A stretch of DNA of 64,000 nucleotides from Streptomyces qaidamensis (lineage in GTDB: Bacteria; Actinomycetota; Actinomycetes; Streptomycetales; Streptomycetaceae): assembly GCF_001611795.1 (NCBI RefSeq), contig NZ_CP015098.1:6386001-6450000 (forward strand), read 5' to 3'. Positions 1 through 6,262 of this stretch are shown piece after piece. The first letter of the stretch is position 1; each line of letters opens with the position of its first letter. Both the position numbers and the translations under genes were made by a program. The notes beneath the pieces are model-generated. The model searched no databases and was not told where the DNA came from. It saw nothing but the letters and a program-made list of their open reading frames with translations.

Positions 1-1149
1 GAGAACCTCCCCCAGAGCCCCGAGCAGCCGCCTCGCAAGCCGCGTGTGGCCGTCGTGTTCGGCGGGCGCAGCTCCGAACACGGGATCTCCGTGGTCACCG
101 CCGGCGCCGTCCTCAAGGCCATCGACCGGACGAAGTACGACGTCCTGCCGATCGGCATCACGCAGGACGGGCGTTGGGCGCTCACGGCGGACGAACCGGA
201 GCGGATGGCGATCGTCGACCGGCGCCCGCCGAGCGTCGACGCCCTGGCCGAGTCCGCCGAGGGCGCGGTGATCCTCCCGGTCGACCCCGCCAGCCGCGAA
301 GTCGTCTACAGCGAGCCGGGATCGGTGCCCAAGGCCCTCGGCGAGGTCGACGTGGTCTTCCCGGTGCTGCACGGCCCGTACGGCGAGGACGGCACCCTCC
401 AGGGCCTCCTGGAGCTCTCCGGCGTCCCGTACGTGGGTTCGGGCGTGCTCGCCTCGGCCGTCGGCCAGGACAAGGAGTACATGAAGCGGGTGTTCACCTC
501 CTTCGGGCTGAAGGTGGGCCCGTACGTGGTGATCCGGCCGCGCGAGTGGGAACACGATGAGGCCGCCGCCCGCAAGAAGATCGTCGACTTCGCCGGTGAG
601 CACGGCTGGCCGCTGTTCGTGAAGCCCTCGCGGGCCGGTTCCTCGATCGGCATCACCAAGGTCGACGACCTCTCCGGCCTCGACGAGGCGATCGCCGAGG
701 CCCAGCGGCACGACCCCAAGATCCTCGTGGAGGCCGCACTGCGCGGCCGTGAGATCGAATGCGGTGTCCTGGAGTTCGAGGACGGCCCCCGGGCCTCCCT
801 GCCCGCGGAGATCCCCCCGCCCGAGGCGCAGGCGTACTACGACTTCGAGGCCAAGTACATCGACTCCACCCCGGGTCTCGTCCCGGCGCCCCTCACCCCC
901 GAGGAGACGGCCGAGGTCCAGCGCCTGGCGGTCGACGCCTTCGAGGCGGCGTCCTGCGAGGGCCTGGTCCGCGCGGACTTCTTCCTCACCGAGGACGGGC
1001 AGTTCGTGATCAACGAGATCAACACCATGCCCGGCTTCACGCCCATCTCGATGTATCCGCAGATGTGGCAGGCGAGCGGGGTGAGCTACCCGGAGCTGAT
1101 CGACCTGCTGGTGCAGGCGGCACTGCGCAGGTCGACGGGCCTGCGCTGA
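1..1149 (+). CDS. ddl: D-alanine--D-alanine ligase, 5' end cut by window edge
   Basis: Cytoplasmic ATP-grasp enzyme that joins two D-Ala for peptidoglycan precursor synthesis. The frame is open from base 1, so the true start lies upstream; the GTG at 46 falls inside the conserved start of the N-terminal domain (VAVVFGGRSSEHG) and is not the start. 382 residues are visible. Seen: HGPYGEDG-type N-terminal loop, GSGVLASAVGQDK, the ATP-grasp lid segment with KPSRAGSSIGITKV, and the C-terminal metal/substrate loop with RADFF and NEINTMPGFTP. The SEHGISV / Y-motif region is intact, so D-Ala-D-Ala rather than D-Lac specificity is likely, though this is not proven. It ends just before a dispersed repeat and a convergent terminator. 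Confidence 0.95.
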   Translation, partial: ENLPQSPEQPPRKPRVAVVFGGRSSEHGISVVTAGAVLKAIDRTKYDVLPIGITQDGRWALTADEPERMAIVDRRPPSVDALAESAEGAVILPVDPASREVVYSEPGSVPKALGEVDVVFPVLHGPYGEDGTLQGLLELSGVPYVGSGVLASAVGQDKEYMKRVFTSFGLKVGPYVVIRPREWEHDEAAARKKIVDFAGEHGWPLFVKPSRAGSSIGITKVDDLSGLDEAIAEAQRHDPKILVEAALRGREIECGVLEFEDGPRASLPAEIPPPEAQAYYDFEAKYIDSTPGLVPAPLTPEETAEVQRLAVDAFEAASCEGLVRADFFLTEDGQFVINEINTMPGFTPISMYPQMWQASGVSYPELIDLLVQAALRRSTGLR

Positions 1150-1154
1150 ACCGA

Positions 1155-1205
1155 CCCTCAAGGGGCGCGGAGAACCGCGCGATCAGCCACGAACGGCCCG
1201 CGGAC
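1155..1205. repeat. Dispersed Streptomyces intergenic repeat, copy A
   Basis: GC-rich short repeat immediately after the ddl stop codon, with core GGGGCGCGGAGAACCGCGCG followed by a CAGCCACGAACGG..CCGC segment. Closely similar sequence recurs at 13459-13525 and inside smc at 23226-23274. It resembles the short palindromic repeats scattered between Streptomyces genes (recognised from memory). Function unknown; it can fold into a hairpin through the CGCGG/CCGCG arms. Confidence 0.6.
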
Positions 1206-1231
1206 TCAGGACGGGAGCACGGGCGCGGCGC

Positions 1232-1756
1232 TCAGGAGGCGATCCCTTCGGGGATCGCCTTCTTCACGGCGGCGGCCAGATCGATCAGCACGCTCGAACT
1301 GTCCACGCCTTCCGGCGCCCGGACCTCGATGTAGGCCTCACGGTTGGCCGTGGTGAACCGGTACCCCTCGTCACCTTGCTTCTCCATCAGCCAGTCCACA
1401 CCGTTCACGCCCCCGGCCACGGCATCGGGGTCATGTCCGTCGGCGACCTTGGGATCGACCATCTTCGGCGGCTGCGGCACACCGCAGCGAAGTATGATCG
1501 CCGGGCTGCCCCAGCTCGCCGTCAGTGCCGACGCGGGCTCGGGATCCTCACGGCGCTCACCGTTCACCTTCGCGGGCAGTACCTTGTCCAGGTTCCGGCA
1601 CAGTTCCGCGACCTTCGCGTCCGGACTGGGAACCGCCGCCGACGCGCTGTCGTCTGCTGAGGAGCAGCCCGCAACAGTGATCAACAGCGCGACAGCGGGC
1701 AGGCGGAGCACGCGGAGGACACAACGGTGCCGGTGACGGAAAGAGTTCACCGGCAC
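1232..1756 (-). CDS. DUF3515 family lipoprotein
   Basis: Predicted secreted lipoprotein of 174 residues with a GTG start. The N-terminus has basic residues, a hydrophobic stretch and a lipobox (LITVAGC), so the mature protein would be lipid-anchored on the outer face of the membrane. The rest matches the DUF3515 family pattern, including paired cysteines (AELCRNL, ILRCGVP) and a C-terminal VDSSSVLIDLAAAVKKAIP. Function unknown. It lies 14 nt downstream of the Lrp-type gene on the same strand, so co-transcription is likely. Its 3' end contains the terminator hairpin of the convergent ddl. Confidence 0.85.
   Translation of the reverse strand: MPVNSFRHRHRCVLRVLRLPAVALLITVAGCSSADDSASAAVPSPDAKVAELCRNLDKVLPAKVNGERREDPEPASALTASWGSPAIILRCGVPQPPKMVDPKVADGHDPDAVAGGVNGVDWLMEKQGDEGYRFTTANREAYIEVRAPEGVDSSSVLIDLAAAVKKAIPEGIAS
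1237..1260 (+). terminator. Perfect hairpin with UUCG tetraloop, terminator of ddl
   Basis: AGGCGATCCC (1237-1246), TTCG loop, GGGATCGCCT (1251-1260): a 10-bp perfect stem closed by the extra-stable C(UUCG)G loop, followed by TCTTC. It lies inside the last codons of the convergent lipoprotein gene, so one sequence serves as coding DNA on one strand and probable terminator on the other. Confidence 0.75.
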
Positions 1757-1770
1757 AGGGTAGACGGGGG

Positions 1771-2004
1771 CTACAGATGGACGACCGGGCAGGTCAGGGT
1801 GCGGGTGATGCCGTCCACCTGCTGAACCTTGGCGACCACCATGCGGCCGAGATCGTCGACGGTGTCGGCCTGCGCCCGCACGATCACGTCGTACGGTCCC
1901 GTCACGTCCTCGGCCTGGATGACCCCAGGGATCTTGCTGATCGTCTCGGCGACGACCGAGGCCTTCCCGACCTCGGTCTGGATCAGGATGTACGCCTGTA
2001 CCAC
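1771..2004 (-). CDS. Lrp/AsnC ligand-binding (RAM) domain protein without DNA-binding domain
   Basis: A 77-residue protein made only of the RAM/αβ ligand-sensing domain of Lrp/AsnC regulators (VQAYILIQTEVGKA ... GPYDVIVRAQADTVDDLG ... TLTCPVVHL). There is no helix-turn-helix. The frame stays open upstream to 2211, but I chose GTG at 2004 because a GGAGG sits four bases upstream and conservation begins there. Stand-alone RAM proteins bind small ligands, usually amino acids, and may modulate full-length Lrp proteins; the ligand here is unknown. Divergent from thiL. Confidence 0.85.
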   Translation of the reverse strand: MVQAYILIQTEVGKASVVAETISKIPGVIQAEDVTGPYDVIVRAQADTVDDLGRMVVAKVQQVDGITRTLTCPVVHL

Positions 2005-2210
2005 GGAACCTCCAGGGCGGCCACGAGGATCATGTGGGGAAAAGGAACGCCACGGTATCGCGTCGCCGCTCGCCGCGGGGAGACCTGCGGGGACCGGGTC
2101 TTGCGCGCCGAGGTGCAGGTCCGGCAGAACTTGACGGTCACTTCGACGGTAGCGAGCACGGAGATGCCTCGCGACCGGGCACGGACAGGGACAGAAGGGG
2201 AGAAAGGGCA

Positions 2211-3176
2211 ATGAAGGGCACTGTTGGTGAGCTCGGTGAGTTCGGGCTCATCAGGGAGCTCACCTCCCGTCTGACCACCACCCCGGCGGTCCGGGTCGGC
2301 CCCGGCGACGACGCCGCCGTGGTGGCCGCACCCGACCGCAGGGTCGTGGCGAGCACGGACATCCTGGTGGAGGGCCGGCACTTCCGGCGCGACTGGTCGA
2401 CGGCCTACGACGTGGGCCGCAAGGCGGCCGCGCAGAACCTCGCCGACATCGCCGCCATGGGCGCCGTACCGACCGCGCTGCTGCTCGGCCTGGTCGTCCC
2501 GGCCGAACTGCCGGTGACGTGGCCGAGCGAGCTGATGGACGGCCTGCGCGACGAATGCCAGGTGGCGGGCGCCGCCGTGGTCGGGGGTGACGTCGTACGC
2601 GGCGACTCGATCATGGTGTCGATCACCGCGCTCGGCGATCTGCGCAACCAGGAGCCGGTGACACGGGCGGGCGCCCGGCCCGGCGATCGGGTCGCGGTGA
2701 CCGGCTGGCTGGGCTGGTCGGCCGCCGGGTTCGCGGTGCTGTCGCGGGGGTTCCGCTCGCCGCGGGCGTTCGTGGAGGCCCACCGTCGGCCCGAGCCGCC
2801 GTACCACGCGGGTCCGGCCGCAGCCGGGCTCGGGGCGACCGCGATGTGCGACGTGAGCGACGGGCTGATCGCCGATCTCGGGCACATCGCCGAGGCGAGC
2901 AAGGTCCGCATCGACATCCGCTCCGGGGCGATCGACATCCCGTCCCAGATGAACGACATCGGGCAGGCCGTCGGGGTCGACCCCATGCAGTGGGTGCTGA
3001 CCGGGGGAGAGGATCACGCGATCGTGGCGACGTTCCCGCCGGACGTGAAGCTGCCCGCCCGCTGGAAGGTCATCGGCGAGGTCCTCAACCCCTCGGCACT
3101 GCCCCAGGTGACGGTCGACGGGGCGCCGTGGACCAGCAAGGGCGGCTGGGACCACTTCGGGGACATAGAGTCATGA
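2211..3176 (+). CDS. thiL: Thiamine-monophosphate kinase
   Basis: Last step of thiamine pyrophosphate synthesis (ThMP to ThDP, ATP-dependent). 321 residues, normal family length. Seen: N-terminal GELGEFGLI, metal/ATP segment GPGDDAAVV, STDILVEGRHF, the AAAQNLADIAAMGA helix and CDVSDGLIADLGHIA, all typical of the AIRS/ThiL fold. ATG at 2211 is chosen over longer frames because similarity starts at MKGTVGE and a GGGGAGAAAGGG stretch precedes it. The stop overlaps the thiD start (ATGA), so translation is probably coupled. Confidence 0.93.
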   Translation: MKGTVGELGEFGLIRELTSRLTTTPAVRVGPGDDAAVVAAPDRRVVASTDILVEGRHFRRDWSTAYDVGRKAAAQNLADIAAMGAVPTALLLGLVVPAELPVTWPSELMDGLRDECQVAGAAVVGGDVVRGDSIMVSITALGDLRNQEPVTRAGARPGDRVAVTGWLGWSAAGFAVLSRGFRSPRAFVEAHRRPEPPYHAGPAAAGLGATAMCDVSDGLIADLGHIAEASKVRIDIRSGAIDIPSQMNDIGQAVGVDPMQWVLTGGEDHAIVATFPPDVKLPARWKVIGEVLNPSALPQVTVDGAPWTSKGGWDHFGDIES

Positions 3177-3970
3177 TCCCCAACGTCCTGACGGTGGCGG
3201 GCTCCGACTCCGGTGGGGGCGCGGGCATCCAGGCCGACCTCAAGACGATGCTCGCGCTCGGCGTGCACGGCATGAGCGTCGTCACGGCGGTCACCGCGCA
3301 GAACTCGCTCGGTGTGCAGGGGGCTTGGGAACTGCCCGTGGAGGCCGTGCGGGCCCAGTACCGCAGCGTCGTCGACGACATCGGCGTCCAGGCGGTCAAG
3401 ACCGGGATGCTCGCCTCCGCGGAACTCGTGGAGGCGGTCGCCGAGTTGATCGCGGAGACGGACGCCCCTGCCGTGATCGACCCGGTGGGCGTCTCCAAGC
3501 ACGGCGATGCCCTGCTCGCCGCCTCTGCGCTGGACTCCGTTCGTACGAAGCTGCTGCCGGTGGCCACTGTGGCCACACCGAACCTCGACGAGGTGGCCCA
3601 GATCACGGGCGTACGGGTCGCGTCGGAGGGGGAGATGCGGCAGGCTGCTGCGGCCGTTCTCGCGTACGGGCCGCGCTGGGCGCTGATCAAGGGTGGGCAC
3701 CTGCCCGGCGACGCCGTCGATCTGCTCACCGACGGATCCGAGGAGCACTGGCTGCGGGCGCCCCGGCATGACAACCGCCACACCCACGGCACCGGCTGCA
3801 CCCTCGCCTCGGCGATCGCCTCCCAGCTCGCCAAGGGGCAGCCCGTGCCGGAGGCGGTGGCGGCGGCGAAGGAGTACGTCACGGGGGCCGTCGCGGCCGG
3901 GTTCGCGCTCGGCGGGGGGATCGGCCCGGTGGATCACGGCTGGCGTTTCCGGGCGGGGCCCGAGCGCTGA
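3173..3970 (+). CDS. thiD: Hydroxymethylpyrimidine / HMP-phosphate kinase
   Basis: Ribokinase-family kinase that phosphorylates HMP and HMP-P in thiamine synthesis. 265 residues. Seen: NVLTVAGSDSGGGAGIQADLK at the N-terminus, the TAVTAQNSLGV loop, DPVGVSKHGDALL, and the C-terminal anion hole/catalytic base motif THGTGCTLASAIAS. Overlaps thiL by 4 nt, forming a two-gene thiamine operon. No THI-box riboswitch is visible upstream of thiL. Followed by a strong hairpin at 4008-4038. Confidence 0.93.
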   Translation: MIPNVLTVAGSDSGGGAGIQADLKTMLALGVHGMSVVTAVTAQNSLGVQGAWELPVEAVRAQYRSVVDDIGVQAVKTGMLASAELVEAVAELIAETDAPAVIDPVGVSKHGDALLAASALDSVRTKLLPVATVATPNLDEVAQITGVRVASEGEMRQAAAAVLAYGPRWALIKGGHLPGDAVDLLTDGSEEHWLRAPRHDNRHTHGTGCTLASAIASQLAKGQPVPEAVAAAKEYVTGAVAAGFALGGGIGPVDHGWRFRAGPER

Positions 3971-4007
3971 TGTGCGGGACCTGAGCACCCGTGTCCGGGC
4001 ACCGCAA

Positions 4008-4038
4008 AGAGCCGGCCCACCAGAGGTGGACCGGCTCT
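4008..4038. terminator. Convergent terminator between thiD and rpmB
   Basis: AGAGCCGG (4008-4015) pairs with CCGGCTCT (4031-4038), extended inward by CCACC/GGTGG around a 3-nt loop. It lies 40-70 nt after thiD and 37 nt beyond the rpmB stop, so it can serve both genes. No strong T-tract, as is common in Streptomyces. Confidence 0.65.
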
Positions 4039-4074
4039 GCAGCGAACCAGCAGTGGCCGCGCGCTAGCTGAGCG

Positions 4075-4260
4075 TCAGCGCGAGACCTTGCCGGCCTTGA
4101 TGCACGAGGTGCAAGCGTTCACGCGCTTCGGCGTCCCGCCCACCACGGTACGCACTCGCTGGATGTTCGGGTTCCAGCGGCGGGGCGTACGGCGGTGCGA
4201 GTGCGAGATGTTGTTGCCGAAGCCCGGCCCCTTGCCGCAGACGTCGCAGTTGGCAGCCAC
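4075..4260 (-). CDS. rpmB: Ribosomal protein bL28, zinc-binding form
   Basis: 61 residues, starting MAANCDVCGKGPGFGN and containing SHRRTPRRWNPNIQ and VNACTSCIKAGKV. Two CxxC pairs (CDVC and CTSC) mark the zinc-binding (C+) version; Streptomyces also carry zinc-independent paralogues used under zinc shortage. Large-subunit ribosomal protein. Transcribed alone, convergent with thiD and divergent from the DhaL gene. The leader (4261-4395) carries two inverted repeats, described separately. Confidence 0.96.
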   Translation of the reverse strand: MAANCDVCGKGPGFGNNISHSHRRTPRRWNPNIQRVRTVVGGTPKRVNACTSCIKAGKVSR

Positions 4261-4293
4261 GGGTCACTCCAAAGACTTCAGATGCACTTACGG

Positions 4294-4317
4294 TTGATCC
4301 CGGCAGGCCGGGATCAA
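4294..4317 (-). promoter_or_regulatory. Perfect inverted repeat in rpmB leader
   Basis: TTGATCCCGGC (4294-4304), two-base loop, GCCGGGATCAA (4307-4317), 34 nt upstream of the rpmB start and therefore probably in its 5' UTR. Could be a leader hairpin (attenuator or autoregulatory RNA site) or a protein operator. Inference only. Confidence 0.5.
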
Positions 4318-4372
4318 GATTCTCGGGCTCTGCTGAGCCGGTCGAAATCTGAGTGGCGTTGCCAGGGGGAAG

Positions 4373-4389
4373 GCCCGATCAGATCGGGC
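4373..4389 (-). promoter_or_regulatory. 17-bp palindrome near rpmB promoter
   Basis: GCCCGATC-A-GATCGGGC. On the minus strand it lies just downstream of a plausible -10 hexamer TATGCT (about 4394-4399), i.e. at or just after the expected transcription start, a classic repressor position. No regulator is assigned; the sequence does not look like a Zur box to me. Confidence 0.45.
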
Positions 4390-4528
4390 AACCGGAGCAG
4401 CATACAACGGCTGCACCCGTAGAACGAAACTACCATGGCAGCTCAGGGGCCCGGTCCCCTCCCTCTTCCGGTGAACACCGCCCCGGGGTCTACGCTGCGA
4501 GCCACGTCCAGCAGCTCAGGGAGGCCTA

Positions 4529-6250
4529 GTGGCGCAGGTGCCGCAGACATTCTTCGATGCTCTCGCGGTGCGCACCTGGTGCGGTCTCGCGCTGGAGACC
4601 CTGGGGCGGGCGCGCGAGGAGATCGACGCGATCAACGTCTATCCCGTGGCGGACGGCGACACCGGCACCAACCTGTACTTGACCGTGGAGTCGGCGGTCG
4701 CGGCCGTCGAGGCGGTGTTCGCCGGACACGCGGCGGGCTCCGGCCCCGACGGGCCGACCCTCGCCGACGCCGCCCGTGCGATGGCGCACGGGGCCCTCAT
4801 CGGCGCCCGCGGGAACTCCGGGACGATCCTCGCCCAGCTGCTGCGCGGCATGGCCCAGGTACTGGCCGACGGCGAACCCGCCCACACGGACGGCCGGGAC
4901 CTGCGGCTCGCCCTGCGGCAGGCGGCCGACTCCGCCCGCCGGGCCGTCGCCCATCCCGTGGAGGGCACCGTCCTCACGGTCGCATCGGCCGCCGCCGACG
5001 CCGCGGACCGGGTCCAGGGCGACTGCGGGGCCGTGGCCCGGGCGGCCTACGACGGAGCCCTCGCGGCCCTCGCAGCGACCCCGGGCCAGCTGCCCGTCCT
5101 GGAGCGCGCCGGAGTGGTCGACGCCGGGGGGCGGGGCCTGGTCGCGGTGCTCGGAGCGCTGGTGGAGACGTTCACGGGGGAGAGGGCGCGGGGGGTGGCG
5201 GCGAGTGCGGGCACCGGCCCCTCCAGGGACCCCCACGCGCGCGTGGAGCCCGCCGTGGGCCCCGAGCCGGCCGACGGGGTCCTGGACGAGTGCGCCGACG
5301 GCGCCGCCGTCGTGCCGGGCCGGGAAGGGCCGGCCTTCGAGGTGATCTACCTCCTGGAGGCCGAGGACCGGGCCGTGCAGCGGCTGCGGGAGCGGCTCGA
5401 CGCCCTCGGGGACTCCCTCGTCGTGGTCGGCGGCGACGGGCTGTGGAACGTGCACGTCCATGTGGACGACGCGGGCGCCGCCGTCGAGGCCGGTATCGAG
5501 GCCGGCCGGCCCCACCGGATCCGCATCACGCACTTCGGCGCGGGCGACGTCCACACCACCGGCGCCGAGCGGCCGCCCCGGGAACGCGCCCAGCGGGCCG
5601 TCGTGGCCGTCGTGCCCGGCGAGGGGCTGGCCGGGCTGTACACCGAGGCCGGCGCGACGACCGTGCTCGCACGCCCCGGGGAGCCGCCCGCGAGTGGCGA
5701 GCTCGTCCAGGCCGTACGGCGGGCCCACGCGCGCGAGGTCGTGCTGCTGCCCAACGACGCCGATCTGCGCCACACCGCCGCGGCGGCCGCCGAGCAGGTC
5801 CGCACGGAGGGCATCCGGGTCGCCCTGATCCCGACCCGCTCGGCGGTCCAGGGCATCGCGGCCCTGGCCGTGCACGAGCCGGACCGCCGCTTCGACGAGG
5901 ACGTCGTGTCCATGACCTCCGCCGCCGGGGCCACCCGCTACGCCGAGGTCACCGTCGCCGAACGCCAGTCCTGGACGATGGCCGGCATCTGCCAGGCCGG
6001 CGATGTCCTGGGCCTCATCGACGGGGACGTGGCCGTGATCGGTTCGGACGTCGCCGAGACCGCCGAGACCGTTCTCGACCGCATGCTCTCGGCCGGGGGC
6101 GAGATGGTCACCCTGGTCCTCGGCGACGACGTCCCCGACGTCGTCGCCGAGCATCTGGAGGGCAGGGTCCGCGAGGGGTACCTCGCCGTCGACACGGTCG
6201 TGTACCGGGGCGGGCGGCAGGGGGCCCTGCTCCTCATCGGCGTGGAGTAG
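4529..6250 (+). CDS. DhaL/DegV-like fatty-acid kinase A family protein (FakA/YloV)
   Basis: 573 residues. The N-terminal DhaL (DAK2) nucleotide-binding domain shows NVYPVADGDTGTN (residues ~36-48) and GARGNSGTILAQLLRG (~92-107). A middle region follows, then a C-terminal domain including LPNDADLRHTA and a final VTLVLGDDV segment. In Firmicutes the FakA subunit with a FakB fatty-acid carrier phosphorylates exogenous fatty acids; no fakB/degV gene is adjacent here, so the role is by family only. GTG start with GGGAGG seven to ten bases upstream; a possible -10 (TACGCT) lies at 4491-4496. Convergent with the TPR gene, only 12 nt between stops. Confidence 0.85.
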   Translation: MAQVPQTFFDALAVRTWCGLALETLGRAREEIDAINVYPVADGDTGTNLYLTVESAVAAVEAVFAGHAAGSGPDGPTLADAARAMAHGALIGARGNSGTILAQLLRGMAQVLADGEPAHTDGRDLRLALRQAADSARRAVAHPVEGTVLTVASAAADAADRVQGDCGAVARAAYDGALAALAATPGQLPVLERAGVVDAGGRGLVAVLGALVETFTGERARGVAASAGTGPSRDPHARVEPAVGPEPADGVLDECADGAAVVPGREGPAFEVIYLLEAEDRAVQRLRERLDALGDSLVVVGGDGLWNVHVHVDDAGAAVEAGIEAGRPHRIRITHFGAGDVHTTGAERPPRERAQRAVVAVVPGEGLAGLYTEAGATTVLARPGEPPASGELVQAVRRAHAREVVLLPNDADLRHTAAAAAEQVRTEGIRVALIPTRSAVQGIAALAVHEPDRRFDEDVVSMTSAAGATRYAEVTVAERQSWTMAGICQAGDVLGLIDGDVAVIGSDVAETAETVLDRMLSAGGEMVTLVLGDDVPDVVAEHLEGRVREGYLAVDTVVYRGGRQGALLLIGVE

Positions 6251-6262
6251 GGCCGGGGCCGC

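Noticed and set aside
2034..2210. Longer N-terminus for ThiL
   Set aside because: Extension is Arg-rich, overlaps the divergent promoter region, and ThiL similarity begins at 2211.
4526..6154. Long open frame on the minus strand opposite the DhaL gene
   Set aside because: High-GC shadow frame: composition is Gly/Arg/His-rich, no recognisable motifs, and the plus-strand DhaL gene is certain.
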